NCBI GenBank assembly: GCA_030844895.1 | Contig: CM061233.1 | Span: forward strand, 48,141,937-48,205,936 | Direction: 5' to 3' | From: Ambrosia x helenae | Taxonomy: Eukaryota > Streptophyta > Magnoliopsida > Asterales > Asteraceae | DNA: 64,000 nucleotides | Shown here: piece by piece, positions 22,817 through 34,216 of the stretch | Layout of the letters: every line of letters starts with the position of its first letter | How positions within the stretch are numbered: position 1 is the stretch's first letter | Notes under the pieces: generated by a model | What the model saw: the letters and a program-made list of their open reading frames with translations, nothing else | Databases searched by the model: none | What the model was told of the DNA's origin: nothing | Position numbers and translations under genes: made by a program

Positions 22817-23332
22817 TGTAAGTGAAAGATTTTGACTAAAACAGGATTAGATGATCATACAAGTTACAAAACCAGGTGCGGAAACCCTAGCTTTGAACAA
22901 ACTGATAGAAACTCAAATCAAAACACAATCAATATCATTTTCAAAGCTTTTCATAGATTAACTTGTTCATAAACTTGATTACAATGACACTTTAGTTAAT
23001 CTAGATCAATTACAGACACTCTCAAACAAACCTGGAACCTGACCTCAAAACACACACAACTAATAACTCTCTTAACATTGCATAAACACAAAATCTATTT
23101 ATAGACACTGCACATTCGCCCCTTTACTGTGGTCGAATGTGGAAGAGTTCCACATTCGCCTAGTATAAGGTACGAACATGTAACTTGATCAGCTTCCATT
23201 CTACCTTCGCCCACTTATCTTCTACCTTCGCCCATTAAAGCCTACCTTCGACCAGTCAGTTTCCACCTTCAATCCATCAGCAACCTTTAACGTATGTTAA
23301 TATCCAATCACTAGTCGCAAAACGCATCTACA
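22817..23332 (-). repeat. 5' LTR of element A
   Basis: A 516-bp copy of 8151-8666 with four substitutions. The TATA box (minus strand CTATAAATAG) is at 23095-23104, immediately downstream of GGGGCGAATGTGCAGTGT in the direction of transcription. Confidence 0.95.
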
Positions 23333-23337
23333 CTCTC

Positions 23338-23767
23338 CTACGAATCTGAAGCAAAACCTGCTAAAAAACATTGAAATCCATCAAGTTTTGACAAAATTTG
23401 ATCAAAATTAACTGATTTTTTGAAAAATAACCGTTTTTGAAATGGGCCAGGTCGAACCAGTGGTGCTTAGGTCAAAGGAGTGTGGATTTTAGGTCGAACC
23501 TGTTCTTTTTAGGTCGAACCAGTGTTTGTTCATCATTCAGAGTCTGTTGTTGTTCATTCGAACCAAATTTTCTCATTCGACCTTACGTGAGGTTGAATCA
23601 GTTTATTTTTGGGGTCGAACCAGACACTTGTGTGTTACTTATCTATCTGATCTTGTATTAGGGGTCGAACGAGTCACATTTATCTAATTCGAACCCCCGG
23701 TCCTACAATTTAGGTCGAACCAGATACCAGATTGCATGTTCTTCTAAGTGTTATCATTTTATTCATC
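23338..23767 (+). other. Leader of host element, second part, with GGTCGAA cluster
   Basis: It continues the leader after the CTCTC duplication. 23440-23720 holds about seven GGTCGAA/TTCGACC words, mostly AGGTCGAACCAG. No gene. Confidence 0.8.
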
Positions 23768-24315
23768 ATGGATAACATTTGGGGATTTTCTACTACATCG
23801 AGACCTGCTGTGACACAACAACAACATGTACCAATGAACCCGTGGGCAGTTGCAGCAACGGAGAGAGCTAACACACAACCTACACAACCGATGAATATCT
23901 GGGTCGTTTCTACACCACCCCAATCAGTTGCTAAACCTCCTCCACAACCAATGTCAGATTATTGGAAAGTAGCCGCAGCAGCAGCAGTCCAAAGTCAGAC
24001 TACTACAGCCATTACAACATTGGTGAATGGTCTATCTTCGGGAAATGGGACAAGACCACCAAAGTTACTAGATATGAATGAATACTATTCGTGATAAAGA
24101 AAATTCAGGATACATTTGGAAGGAATGGGACTAGATGGTGGGGAAGCATGGCAAATGATAGAGAAAGGATATGTGGCACCTACAATTGAGAACTCTACAA
24201 ACCCAATAGCACTTTCTGATGATGAAAAGAAAAAGTTTGCAGCAGAGAAGAAAGCATTCTCACAGCTATCTCAAGCATTAAACACAGATTTGCTACATCA
24301 GTTCGGGACATGTAC
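23768..24315 (+). pseudogene. gag of host element, segment 1
   Basis: ATG 23768 (MDNIWGFSTTSRP) starts a Gag homologous to that of element A. Adjacent in-frame stops TGA and TAA at 24092-24097 stand where A has Trp-Gln; both fit G-to-A or C-to-T change. The frame then reads GRKFRIHLEGMG-like Gag core to FGTCT and is cut at TGTAC (24311-24315) by element B. It resumes at 36828. Confidence 0.85.
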
Positions 24316-25839
24316 TGTAACACCCCAACCGATGGCGGAAACATCGGGATGTCACGTATTGATGATTGTTCAGTAGCTCATGGTAAATAATAAATTTCAT
24401 TATATGATTTAGATAAATTACATACAATTGTTCTACAAGAATTCGTACATCAAATTGAATAGAACTATGCACACATCTTCAAGCATTAATTCAAATCTTC
24501 AAGCAAGTAGAACCTGAAACATGTTAAGTTGAAAATATTTTGGGTCAACAAAAGTTGGTGAGAATTACATAGGTTTTGATAATCGAATAAAATTTGTTGT
24601 GCAATTCATGTGTCATGGCAATCTAGTCCATATGTGAAAACATACTAGAAGTAAATCGAGTGCATAATCAACCATTGTGACTGTTGTATTGTGGTACATC
24701 CCATACGCTCATGGTTCACTCGTTTATATTGCAGTAACAAACACCCACGCTACCTTTGTAGGAGGCACGTATCCGGGTGGGATTGTCAGTCCAATAGATC
24801 TATCAATGTATACCGTCGGCTGATAAATGTTTATGCTAGAATTGTGCTTACCCTAGTCATGTTCAAGACAATATGCAACATAGAAAAACACATAGACACA
24901 TTGATGATTTAATTGCATAAATGATGTTGTAACATGTTTCACCCCAAAAAAATAGTGATAAATAGAAAAGGGGCTATGTAAAACTACCTTAGCAAAATGT
25001 TATATTTGTTGAAAAATTGAATAATGGTGTTGCCCAATTGTGTCAAGTATCACCCTATAATAAGGTAATAAATATGTCTATGTCTATCAAGTCTACAAAT
25101 GTATAAGTTTCTAGGGCTTCGAATTTGGGGATAAATGCTCGTTTGATTAATATAAAAAATGTTTGATAATTGAGAGAATATTAGTAAACAAATAACCAAA
25201 AATTCTTTTTATGAGATTTAAATTTAAGATGGTCACAATAATGTGTTTAAAGTGTAAAAATAATTTTTACAAAATTATTTTCTTTAAAATAGATTATTAA
25301 TTCTATTTATAACAAATTGTCAAGATTTAACTTTAATATTTAAAAATATTAAAATTTAAGAATTATAAGTTTAAAATTTATATTTCTGTTCTAAATAATC
25401 AGAAATAATTTGTATAAAATTTTGGTGCAAAAATATTAAAAATTGAATTTATTATGATTTAATTATGAATAAAACTAACAAAAAATGATTAAAAATATTA
25501 AATAAATGATTTTTTAGAATTAAAAATCATTTCAGAAAAGTTTATCATTAAATAAACTCAGAATAATTTTTGTGGAAATTTATAAAATTGTTTTGATATT
25601 TTAATAGAATTTTATAAATATAATGGAATAAACTTGATTTATTTATTAAATATATTAAATAAATAAATTTTTGAAAACCAAAAATTGTAAGTTAAACTTT
25701 TTCAGTAGATTAACTAAAAATAATTTTTGTAGAATTATTAAAAGAGTTTTAATAATTTAAAATGAATTTATAACATATAAGTATTATATATATAATTAAT
25801 TTGAATTAAGAACAAAAAGAAATAAAAAGGGGGTGCCAC

Positions 25840-25905
25840 TGCCGGGTATCGAACCCGCGTGGTTAGGATGAATGGCACCAGACACAACCACTTGGTCCAG
25901 ACCCG
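25840..25905 (-). other. tRNA-like A-box/B-box unit in LTR of element B (minus)
   Basis: The minus strand has CTGGACCAAGTGG (25900-25888, A-box-like) and GGTTCGATACC (25855-25845, fits the B-box consensus GGTTCGANNCC) within a TΨC-arm-like stem. Equivalent copies are near 30560 in LTR 2 and 35745 in LTR 3. It is probably an old SINE or tRNA fragment; no complete tRNA fold is seen. Confidence 0.4.
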
Positions 25906-26504
25906 TGGTTGTGTTTGGTTTCTGTTTAATTAAAATAAATAATCATATAAGAATCGTGTTCTTCCCCGAATTTTAACATTCGAGCCCTAATTTTGAAATA
26001 GATTAAATCACACAATGTTAACCCAATTAATCATGGGGTAACATTGTGTGTAGGCCGATCAATGAAACCCACGATTAAAATTGGACTTACAATGCAGAAT
26101 TGAAGACTAACGAGTGGTCAAACCCCGAAGTCAATAACTCGATCAAATACCAGGAACAGAGGATTTTTATGAAGAATTGGGGATTGGGAAAGGTTGTTCA
26201 GCGAGGTGAGGAGGTCCACTGATGTCCAATTTATAGTATAACGATCTGGAACGATGGATTAGTAAGGTTGACTTTGGTATTAAATGTTGACGCGTCGATT
26301 GATCGATATGGTAACAATTGAAAGCTAATTACCGTGTGAATGAGTCATAATAGGCCGATAATCATGATTCCATTCCATTCTTGGATCAATTACGAGTTCA
26401 TGATTGATAATTATGGGTATAGGCTGTCACAGTTGACTTTCCATGTCAACTGTGAACAGACCATTGTCGGGTTAAAAGGAAAATAAGCAGGGTTTGAAAC
26501 AAAT

Positions 26505-26581
26505 ATGATAGCTAGACCAGTTGGTTGTGTGTGTTGTATGTTGAACCGGTTAGGGACCCGGGTTCGATCCCCGTCCCTAAC
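26505..26581 (+). other. tRNA-like A-box/B-box unit in LTR of element B (plus)
   Basis: TAGCTAGACCAGTTGG (26509-26524, A-box-like) is followed by GGTTCGATCCC (26561-26571, B-box) inside a perfect 9-bp stem, GTTAGGGAC (26549-26557) with GTCCCTAAC (26573-26581). Copies recur near 31240-31310 and 36410-36482; the third has a broken stem. It is not a functional tRNA gene. Confidence 0.4.
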
Positions 26582-26738
26582 ATATTTTTTATAAAGCTGA
26601 AAAGGCTAGTGGGCCTGCTGTCTGGATCAGGCTTGGGCTCAGATGAGGGGTGGGTTTGGCTTGGTTTGTTTTGGTTAACTAGATAAACTCTTATACATAT
26701 ATATATATATATATATTTTATAAAATAAAAATCTGAAA

Positions 26739-26771
<33 letters not shown>

Positions 26772-26908
26772 AACCTTTATTATGAATAATTATCATAGTA
26801 TTAGGGTTTAAAACGCTACAAAATAATTAAATGTAAACAATAATAATAGAACTTGTCGTTTTATCCCGATTTTACGTAACGTAAAATTTTTAAACGCGAA
26901 ATGTTACA

Positions 26909-26923
26909 GTCTCCCCTACTTTT
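26909..26923 (-). other. Polypurine tract, element B internal region 1
   Basis: The minus strand reads AAAAGTAGGGGAGAC directly before LTR 1. The same tract is at 32085-32099, and as AAAGTAGGGGAGAC in elements C (45453-45466) and F (57586-57599). Confidence 0.85.
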
Positions 26924-27090
26924 AGGAACTTCGTCCCGAAGTTAAAAGAAAAACACCAGGTTTACAATTGATCAACTACCGGAAACCTTGATAAAATTTC
27001 ACACTACCTTAACGTACCTGTAAATTCATGATTACGTTCCGGACCGTAATTACCAATTTACCTTACATTAGGGTTTTGCGTCCTTTTATG

Positions 27091-27215
27091 ACTCTACCGA
27101 TTGTTGAGCAGGTTCGATAGTCTCTACCAGTCGTTGAGCAGGTGGTAGGGCCTCTCTCGACTGTTGGAAAGACATGATGACCTCTACCAATCGTTGAGTA
27201 GGTTGTTTGGTAGTC
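27091..27215 (-). repeat. 30-bp repeat array, element B internal region 1
   Basis: Degenerate units of about 30 bp contain CTACCGATTGTTGAGCAGG. The array lies between gag and the PPT and is shared with 32266-32390 and with elements C and F. Confidence 0.7.
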
Positions 27216-27408
27216 AACTAATTGATATACAAGTAAGCAAGTATAATTTTAGATATAGCAATTAATTCACATTCAAACAAGCATGCACTCAGATGTTATG
27301 ATAATACTTGGATTTATTACTTGAATCAAAAAGTGTCAATACATAGAATTAAAGAGAAAATAGACATCATTCAAATGGTAGAGTTTGCTGTTAAGTAGCT
27401 GGAGGGTT

Positions 27409-28515
27409 TCAAGCGGGGTTATTTGGAGCATCAAGAGCGTTTGTAGCATGGATTCGACAAGCATCTGCAAGATGCCCATACCTTTGACAATTGGTGCACT
27501 GTCGGCAGGGTACTTGGGTTGGATGGTGATACTGGCAGGTGTCACACTTAGGTAGCTTCCCGTTGTATTGTTTCTTGTTGGGTGGGACAGTGGTGTCTAT
27601 TGCAAAATTCCTGACCTTGCACTTTCCGTTGGTTGAGGCCTCGGTTTTGATATCAACGGCAGGTTGGGGAGTATCCTTTTTCTTTTCCCCTTTACGAGTC
27701 AGGGTTCCTGCCTTCACATGGTTATCTGTTAGGGTGGCAGCCAAACGCTTTGCTTCCTCCAAAGTAGCAGGGTTCCTTCCCCACACCGTGTCTTGAATCT
27801 GCATCGGTAAGCCACTAATGTATTTTTCAATAGCAATGGGCAAGGGGGTGACCTTGTGGGGTAGCAGTAGGCTAAGTTCGTGAAAACGAGTATTGTAAGC
27901 AAGGTTTTCTCCACTATCTTGAGCAAGATCATGAAACTCATCTTCTAGCTTCTTGATTTCATTACGAGGGCATAACTCTGCCTTCATAATGTCTTTAGCT
28001 TGATCCCAAGTTAAGGCCAGTGCAGCTTCAGCTCCACGGGTGCGCTTTTCTTCATTCCACCAAGTGAGTGCTCGTTTGTGAAGAACACTCATGGCATAAC
28101 GGACTTTAAAGTTCTCGGGGCATTCACTGTTGATGAAGGTATTCTCAATACCCTCAAACCATTGTAGGAGTCCCGTAGCTCCTTCTTCACCACTAAACTT
28201 TGGGGGATTACAGGAATTAAAGTGCTTGAGAGTGCAGGCTGGAAGACCATTCCCATTCCCGTTGTGGTTTCTATTTCCATTCCCGTTGCCGTTACCGTTC
28301 CCGTTGCCGTTCAAATGGATGACTTGAGCTAGTAAGTTGGGAACCAGAGTTGCGATTTGCTGCGCCATTTGTTGAGAAATGACTGCAGCCAGTTAGGCAT
28401 CGACACCATTGTTGTTGTTGTTGTTGTGGTTAGTGTCGTGGTTGTGGTTGTGATTGCTACTCCCTTCATCATGATTATCACCACTGTTAAGACGAGCGCT
28501 GCGACGTGTAGGCAT
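27409..28515 (-). pseudogene. gag of element B, copy 1 (one nonsense codon)
   Basis: The start is ATG 28515 (MPTRRSARLNSG). TAA at 28395-28393 replaces a Gln codon present in copy 2. The remaining 319 residues read the Retrotrans_gag domain (ALTWWNEEKRTRG, ENLAYNTRFHELSLLLPH, IEKYISGLPMQIQ) and a zinc knuckle CTNCQRYGHLADAC near the end. This Gag type is typical of Tekay/Del chromoviruses. The frame stops cleanly at TGA with no protease downstream, as in a gag-only element. Confidence 0.85.
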
Positions 28516-29038
28516 GATCTGTAAGTGACACAATGAAATGAATGAGGTTATATAAGGAATGTAATCATTTATTCATTAAAACGAATAAACGAAAACGTTG
28601 ACTTATCAAAGATTCTAGATTCTAATAACATATGAAGACATGCTTTAGCCTATTAGTGAACACTCATCCCGAGAATTCCCAGGTAGGCATCCGGGTCCCT
28701 CGTCTGATTGGGATATATGCGCAATGCCAGCCTAGACAGAAGACTCAGAATACAGGCGTTCACCCTTCCAGATTGCACATGTTCGTTATTAAAATCTAGA
28801 ACTTCGACGAGATCTCAAGGTGGTTCAGGTTAAACCTGAGGATTTTGTCCTATTAGTCTAAGGGTAGTTCCAGTGATGGAGAGCAGCCTTCTTGTAGGGA
28901 TGAAAGTAGGGATATGAAGTAGGAGGGAGATAGAGAATAGCAAGTAAAAGAAGCAAGTACTGGTTAAATCCTATGGTTATAGACTAGATTATTTTTCTAA
29001 TAACCTAATTCCCTATAACCATGGCTCTGATACCAATC
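28516..29038 (-). other. Leader and PBS of element B, internal region 1
   Basis: The PBS (minus TGGTATCAGAGCCATGG, 29035-29019) is three bases from LTR 2. The leader block around 28660-28800 is shared with elements C (about 43600-43745) and F (about 59500-59640). No gene. Confidence 0.75.
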
Positions 29039-31839
29039 TGTAACACCCCAACCGATGGCGGAAACATCGGGATGTCACGTATTGATGATTGTTCAGTAGC
29101 TCATGATAAATAATAAATTTCATTATATGATTTAGATAAATTACATACAATTGTTCTACAAGAATTCGTACATCAAATTGAATAGAACTATGCACACATC
29201 TTCAAGCATTAATTCAAATCTTCAAGCAAGTAGAACCTGAAACATGTTAAGTTGAAAATATTTTGGGTCAACAAAAGTTGGTGAGAATTACATAGGTTTT
29301 GATAATCGAATAAAACTTGTTGTGCAATTCATGTGTCATGGCAATCTAGTCCATATGTGAAAACATACTAGAAGTAAATCGAGTGCATAATCAACCATTG
29401 TGACTGTTGTATTGTGGTACATCCCATACGCTCATGGTTCACTCGTTTATATTGCAGTAACAAACACTCACGCTACCTTTGTAGGAGGCACGTATCCGGG
29501 TGGGATTGTCAGTCCAATAGATCTATCAATGTATACCGTCGGCTGATAAATGTTTATGCTAGAATTGTGCTTACCCTAGTCATGTTCAAGACAATATGCA
29601 ACATAGAAAAACACATAGACACATTGATGATTGAATTGCATAAATGATGTTGTAACATGTTTCACCCCAAAAAAATAGTGATAAATAGAAAAGGGGCTAT
29701 GTAAAACTCACCTTAGCAAAATGTTATATCTGTTGAAAAATTGAATAATGGTGACGCCCAATTGTGTCAAGTATCACCCTATAATAAGGTAATAAATATG
29801 TCTAATTCTATCAAGTCTACAAATGTATAAGTTTCTAGGGCTTCGAATTTGGGGATAAATGCTCGTTTGATTAATATCAAAAATGTTTGATAATTGAGAG
29901 AATATTAGTAAACAAATAACCAAAAATTCTTTTTATGAGATTTAAATTTAAGATGGTCACAATAATGTGTTTAAAGTGTAAAAATAATTTTTACAAAATT
30001 ATTTTCTTTAAAATAGATTATTAATTCTATTTATAACAAATTGTCAAGATTCAACTTTAATATTTAAAAATATTAAAATTTAAGAATTATAAGTTTAAAA
30101 TTTATATTTCTGTTCTAAATAATCAGATATAATTTGTATAAAATTTTGGTGCAAAAATATTAAAAATTGAATTTATTATGATTTAATTATGAATAAAACT
30201 AACAAAAATTGATTAAAAATATTAAATAAATGATTTTTCAGAATCAAAAATCATTTCAGAAAAGTTTATCATTAAATAAACTCAGAATAATTTTTGTGGA
30301 AATTTATAAAATTGTTTTGATATTTTAATTGAATTTTATAAATATAACGGTATAAACTTGATTTATTTATTAAATATATTAAATAAATAAATTTTTGATA
30401 ACCAAAAATTGTAAGTTAAACTTTTTCAGTAGATTAACAGAAAATAATTTTTGTAGAATTATTAAAAGAGTTTTAATAATTTAAAATGAATTTATAACAT
30501 ATAAGTACTATATATATAATTAATTTGAATTAAGAACAAAAAGAAATAAAAAGGGGGTGCCACTGCCGGGTATCGAACCCGCGTGGTTTGGATGAATAGC
30601 ACCAGACACAACCACTTGGTCCAGACCAGTGGTTGTGTTTGGTTTCTGTTTAATTAAAATAAATAATCATATAAGAATCGTGTTCTTCCCCAAATTTTAA
30701 ACATTCGAGCCCTAATTTTGAAATTGATTAAATCACACAATGTTAACCCAATTAATCATGGGGTAAACATTGTGTGTAGGCCAATCAATGAAACTCACGA
30801 TTAAAATTGGACTTACAATGCAGAATTGAAGACTAACGAGTGGTCAAACCCCGAAGTCAATAACTCGATCAAATACCAGGAACAGAGGATTTTTATGAAG
30901 AATTGGGGATTGGGAAAGGTTGTTCGGCGAGGTGAGGAGGTCCACTGATGTCCAATTTATAGTATAACGATCTGGAACGATGGATTAGTAAGGTTGACTT
31001 TGGTATTAAATGTTGACGCGTCGATTGATCGATATGGTAACAATTGAAAGCTAATTACCGTGTGAATGAGTCATAATAGGCCGATAATCATGATTCCATT
31101 CCATTCTTGGATCAATTACGAGTCCATGATTGATAATTATGGGTATAGGCTGTCACAGTTGACTTTCCATGTCAACTGTGAACAGACCATTGTCGGGTTA
31201 AAAGGAAAATAAGCAGGGTTTGAAACAAACATGATAGCTAGACCAGTTGGTTGTGTGTGTTGTATGTTGAACCGGTTAGGGACCCGGGTTCGATCCCCGT
31301 CCCTAACATATTTTTTATAAAGCTGAAAAGGCTAGTGGGCCTGCTGTCTGGATCAGGCTTGGGCTCAGATGAGGGGTGGTTTGGCTTGGTTTGTTTTGGT
31401 TAACTAGATAAACTCTTATACATATATATATATAGGGGAGGGTTATCTTGAGAACGCTAAATATTGTGAGAACCGTGAGAACAAGTACAAAAATCAATCA
31501 AAATCAAATTTTTTTAATACAAATCCCATTATAATCAAAATACAATATTAATAAATGAATTTTCTTTTCAAACAATCTATCTTTTCTTGCAAAAACACTT
31601 TCAAATTAACTTTTTACACATGTGTAAATGAAACAGTTTACACATCTATAAACAGCAAATTTACACATGTGTAAAAAAAAATTATTTTCGTATACGTTTG
31701 AATTTTTACGCGTAAATTGTGTTTTGGGGATTGTATTTTAGTAATAAAGACAAGTGTAAAAAGAAATTTTGAATTTGAATGGTTTTAGATGCCGTTCTCA
31801 CAGTTCGCACGAAATATAGGTGTTCTCAAAATAACTTTC

Positions 31840-31886
<47 letters not shown>

Positions 31887-31905
31887 ATAAAATAAAAATC
31901 TGAAA

Positions 31906-31947
<42 letters not shown>

Positions 31948-32084
31948 AACCTTTATTATGAATAATTATCATAGTATTAGGGTTTAAAACGCTACAAAAT
32001 AATTAAATGTAAACAATAATAATAGAACTTGTCGTTTTATCCCGATTTTACGTAACGTAAAATTTTTAAACGCGAAATGTTACA
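29039..32084 (-). repeat. LTR 2 (middle) of element B, carrying a MITE
   Basis: At 3,046 bp it is longer than the outer LTRs by a 408-bp insertion (31435-31842) plus small changes. By hand it differs from LTR 1 at about 25 sites over the first 1.5 kb, against about 8 between LTRs 1 and 3. Confidence 0.9.
31435..31842. mobile_element. MITE-like element with about 50-bp imperfect terminal inverted repeats
   Basis: It begins GGGGAGGGTTATCTTGAGAAC and ends with the reverse complement of GGGGAAAGTTATTTTGAGAAC, in a TATATA tract; the target duplication is TA or a longer TA run. It is absent from LTRs 1 and 3. There is no coding capacity. TA targeting fits several MITE superfamilies; I cannot choose one. 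Confidence 0.7.
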
Positions 32085-32265
32085 GTCTCCCCTACTTTTA
32101 GGAACTTCGTCCCGAAGTTAAAAGAAAAACACCAGGTTTACAATTGATCAACTACCGGAAACCTTGATAAAATTTCACACTACCTTAACGTACCTGTAAA
32201 TTCATGATTACGTTCCGGACCGTAATTACCAATTTACCTTACATTAGGGTTTGCGTCCTTTTATG

Positions 32266-32390
32266 ACTCTACCGATTGTTGAGCAGGTTCGATAGTCTCT
32301 ACCAGTCGTTGAGCAGGTGGTAGGGCCTCTCCCGACTGTTGGAAAGACATGATGACCTCTACCAATCGTTGAGTAGGTTGTTTGGTAGTC
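32266..32390 (-). repeat. 30-bp repeat array, element B internal region 2
   Basis: Same array as 27091-27215, with one or two substitutions. Confidence 0.7.
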
Positions 32391-32583
32391 AACTAATTGA
32401 TATACAAGTAAGCAAGTATAATTATAGATATAGCAATTAATTCACATTCAAACAAGCATGCACTCAGATGTTATGATAATACTTGGATTTATTACTTGAA
32501 TCAAAAAGTGTCAATACATAGAATTAAAGAGAAAATACACATCATTCAAATGGTAGAGTTTGCTGTTAAGTAGCTGGAGGGTT

Positions 32584-33693
32584 TCAAGCGGGGTTATTTG
32601 GAGCATCAAGAGCGTTTGTAGCATGGATTCGACAAGCATCTGCAAGATGCCCATACCTTTGACAATTGGTGCACTGTCGGCAGGGTACTTGGGTTGGATG
32701 GTGATACTGGCAGGTGTCACACTTAGGTAGCTTCCCGTTGTATTGTTTCTTGTTGGGTGGGACAGTGGTGTCTATTGCAAAATTCCTGACCTTGCACTTT
32801 CCGTTGGTTGAGGCCTCGGTTTTGATATCAACGGCAGGTTGGGGAGTATCCTTTTTCTTTTCCCCTTTACGAGTCAGGGTTCCTGCCTTCACATGGTTAT
32901 CTGTTAGGGTGGCAGCCAAACGCTTTGCTTCCTCCAAAATAGCAGGGTTCCTTCCCCACACCGTGTCTTGAATCTGCATCGGTAAGCCACTAATGTATTT
33001 TTCAATAGCAATGGGCAAGGGGGTGACCTTGTGGGGTAGCAGTAGGCTAAGTTCGTGAAAACGAGTATTGTAAGCAAGGTTTTCTCCACTATCTTGAGCA
33101 AGATCATGAAACTCATCTTCTAGCTTCTTGATTTCATTACGAGGGCAGAACTCTGCCTTCATAATGTCTTTAGCTTGATCCCAAGTTAAGGCCAGTGCAG
33201 CTTCAGCTCCACGGGTGCGCTTTTCTTCATTCCACCAAGTGAGTGCTCGTTTGTGAAGAACACTCATGGCATAACGGACTTTAAAGTTCTCGGGGCATTC
33301 ACTGTTGATGAAGGTATTCTCAATACCCTCAAACCATTGTAGGAGTCCCGTAGCTCCTTCTTCACCACTAAACATTGGGGGATTACAGGAATTAAAGTGC
33401 TTGAGAGTGCAGGCTGGAAGACCATTCCCATTCCCGTTGTGGTTTCTATTTCCATTCCCGTTGCCGTTACCGTTCCCATTGCCGTTCAAATGGATGACTT
33501 GAGCTAGTAAGTTGGGAACCAGAGTTGCGATTTGCTGCGCCATTTGTTGAGAAATGACTGCAGCCAGTTGGGCATCGACACCATTGTTGTTGTTGTTGTT
33601 GTTGTGGTTAGTGTCGTGGTTGTGGTTGTGATTGCTACTCCCTTCATCATGATTATCACCACTGTTAAGACGAGCGCTGCGACGTGGAGGCAT
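32584..33693 (-). CDS. gag of element B, copy 2 (open)
   Basis: The start is taken as ATG 33693 (MPPRRSARLNSG), first Met after the leader; an upstream in-frame Met at 33711 is less likely because Tekay Gags usually begin MPPRR. The 369-residue frame has an Asn/His/Gly-rich N-terminus, a Retrotrans_gag domain (TWWNEEKRTRGAEAALALTW, FHDLAQDSGENLAYNTRFHE), a basic linker, and zinc knuckle CTNCQRYGHLADAC. It would form the particle shell and bind element RNA. It is open across its whole length, and about 99.5% identical at DNA level to copy 1. No pol follows. Confidence 0.85.
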   Translation of the reverse strand: MPPRRSARLNSGDNHDEGSSNHNHNHDTNHNNNNNNNGVDAQLAAVISQQMAQQIATLVPNLLAQVIHLNGNGNGNGNGNGNRNHNGNGNGLPACTLKHFNSCNPPMFSGEEGATGLLQWFEGIENTFINSECPENFKVRYAMSVLHKRALTWWNEEKRTRGAEAALALTWDQAKDIMKAEFCPRNEIKKLEDEFHDLAQDSGENLAYNTRFHELSLLLPHKVTPLPIAIEKYISGLPMQIQDTVWGRNPAILEEAKRLAATLTDNHVKAGTLTRKGEKKKDTPQPAVDIKTEASTNGKCKVRNFAIDTTVPPNKKQYNGKLPKCDTCQYHHPTQVPCRQCTNCQRYGHLADACRIHATNALDAPNNPA

Positions 33694-34216
33694 GATCTGT
33701 AAGTGACACAATGAAATGAATGAGGTTATATAAGGAATGTAATCATTTATTCATTAAAACGAATAAACGAAAACGTTGACTTATCAAAGATTCTAGATTC
33801 TAATAACATATGAAGACATGCTTTAGCCTATTAGTGAACACTCATCCCGAGAATTCCCAGGTAGGCATCCGGGTCCCTCGTCTGATTGGGATATATGCGC
33901 AATGCCAGCCTAGACAGAAGACTCAGAATACAGGCGTTCACCCTTCCAGATTGCACATGTTCGTTATTAAAATCTAGAACTTCGACGAGATCTCAAGGTG
34001 GTTCAGGTTAAACCTGAGGATTTTGTCCTATTAGTCTAAGGGTAGTTCCAGTGATGGAGAGCAGCCTTCTTGTAGGGATGAAAGTAGGGATATGAAGTAG
34101 GAGGGAGATAGAGAATAGCAAGTAAAAGAAGCAAGTACTGGTTAAATCCTATGGTTATAGACTAGATTATTTTTCTAATAACCTAATTCCCTATAACCAT
34201 GGCTCTGATACCAATC
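33694..34216 (-). other. Leader and PBS of element B, internal region 2
   Basis: The PBS (minus TGGTATCAGAGCCATGG) is at 34213-34197. The leader is nearly identical to 28516-29038. No gene. Confidence 0.75.

Larger units (their letters stand above)
8151..23332 (-). mobile_element. Element A: complete SIRE-type copia element, young
   Basis: Two 516-bp LTRs (8151-8666 and 22817-23332) differ at only four positions, with no indel. The flanking duplications are CTCTC at 8146-8150 and 23333-23337. On the minus strand the order is LTR, PBS (22813-22801), leader, long gag, PR, INT, RT-RNase H, 2.3-kb non-coding spacer, ORF3, PPT, LTR. It sits in the leader of the plus-strand host element. LTR similarity implies a recent insertion, yet several ORFs are frameshifted. 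Confidence 0.95.
24316..26908 (-). repeat. LTR 1 (outer, 3') of element B
   Basis: The 2,593-bp LTR runs TGTAACACCCC…GTTACA on the plus strand. It is closer to LTR 3 than to LTR 2 by hand count. It is AT-rich, with (TA)n and (TTA)n tracts at about 26695-26771. Small ORFs here (e.g. 24691-24912) recur in all three LTRs and are not genes. Confidence 0.9.

Noticed and set aside
24691..24912. Conserved 73-residue ORF repeated at 24691, 29414 and 34592
   Set aside because: Conservation follows from the three LTR copies; the translation has no recognisable features.
26505..26581. A real tRNA gene
   Set aside because: A and B boxes are present but there is no acceptor stem, anticodon arm or consistent cloverleaf, and it lies in an LTR.
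27539..33502. Plus-strand ORFs at 27539-27796, 28130-28327, 32714-32971 and 33305-33502
   Set aside because: They are antisense shadows of element B gag, duplicated with it.
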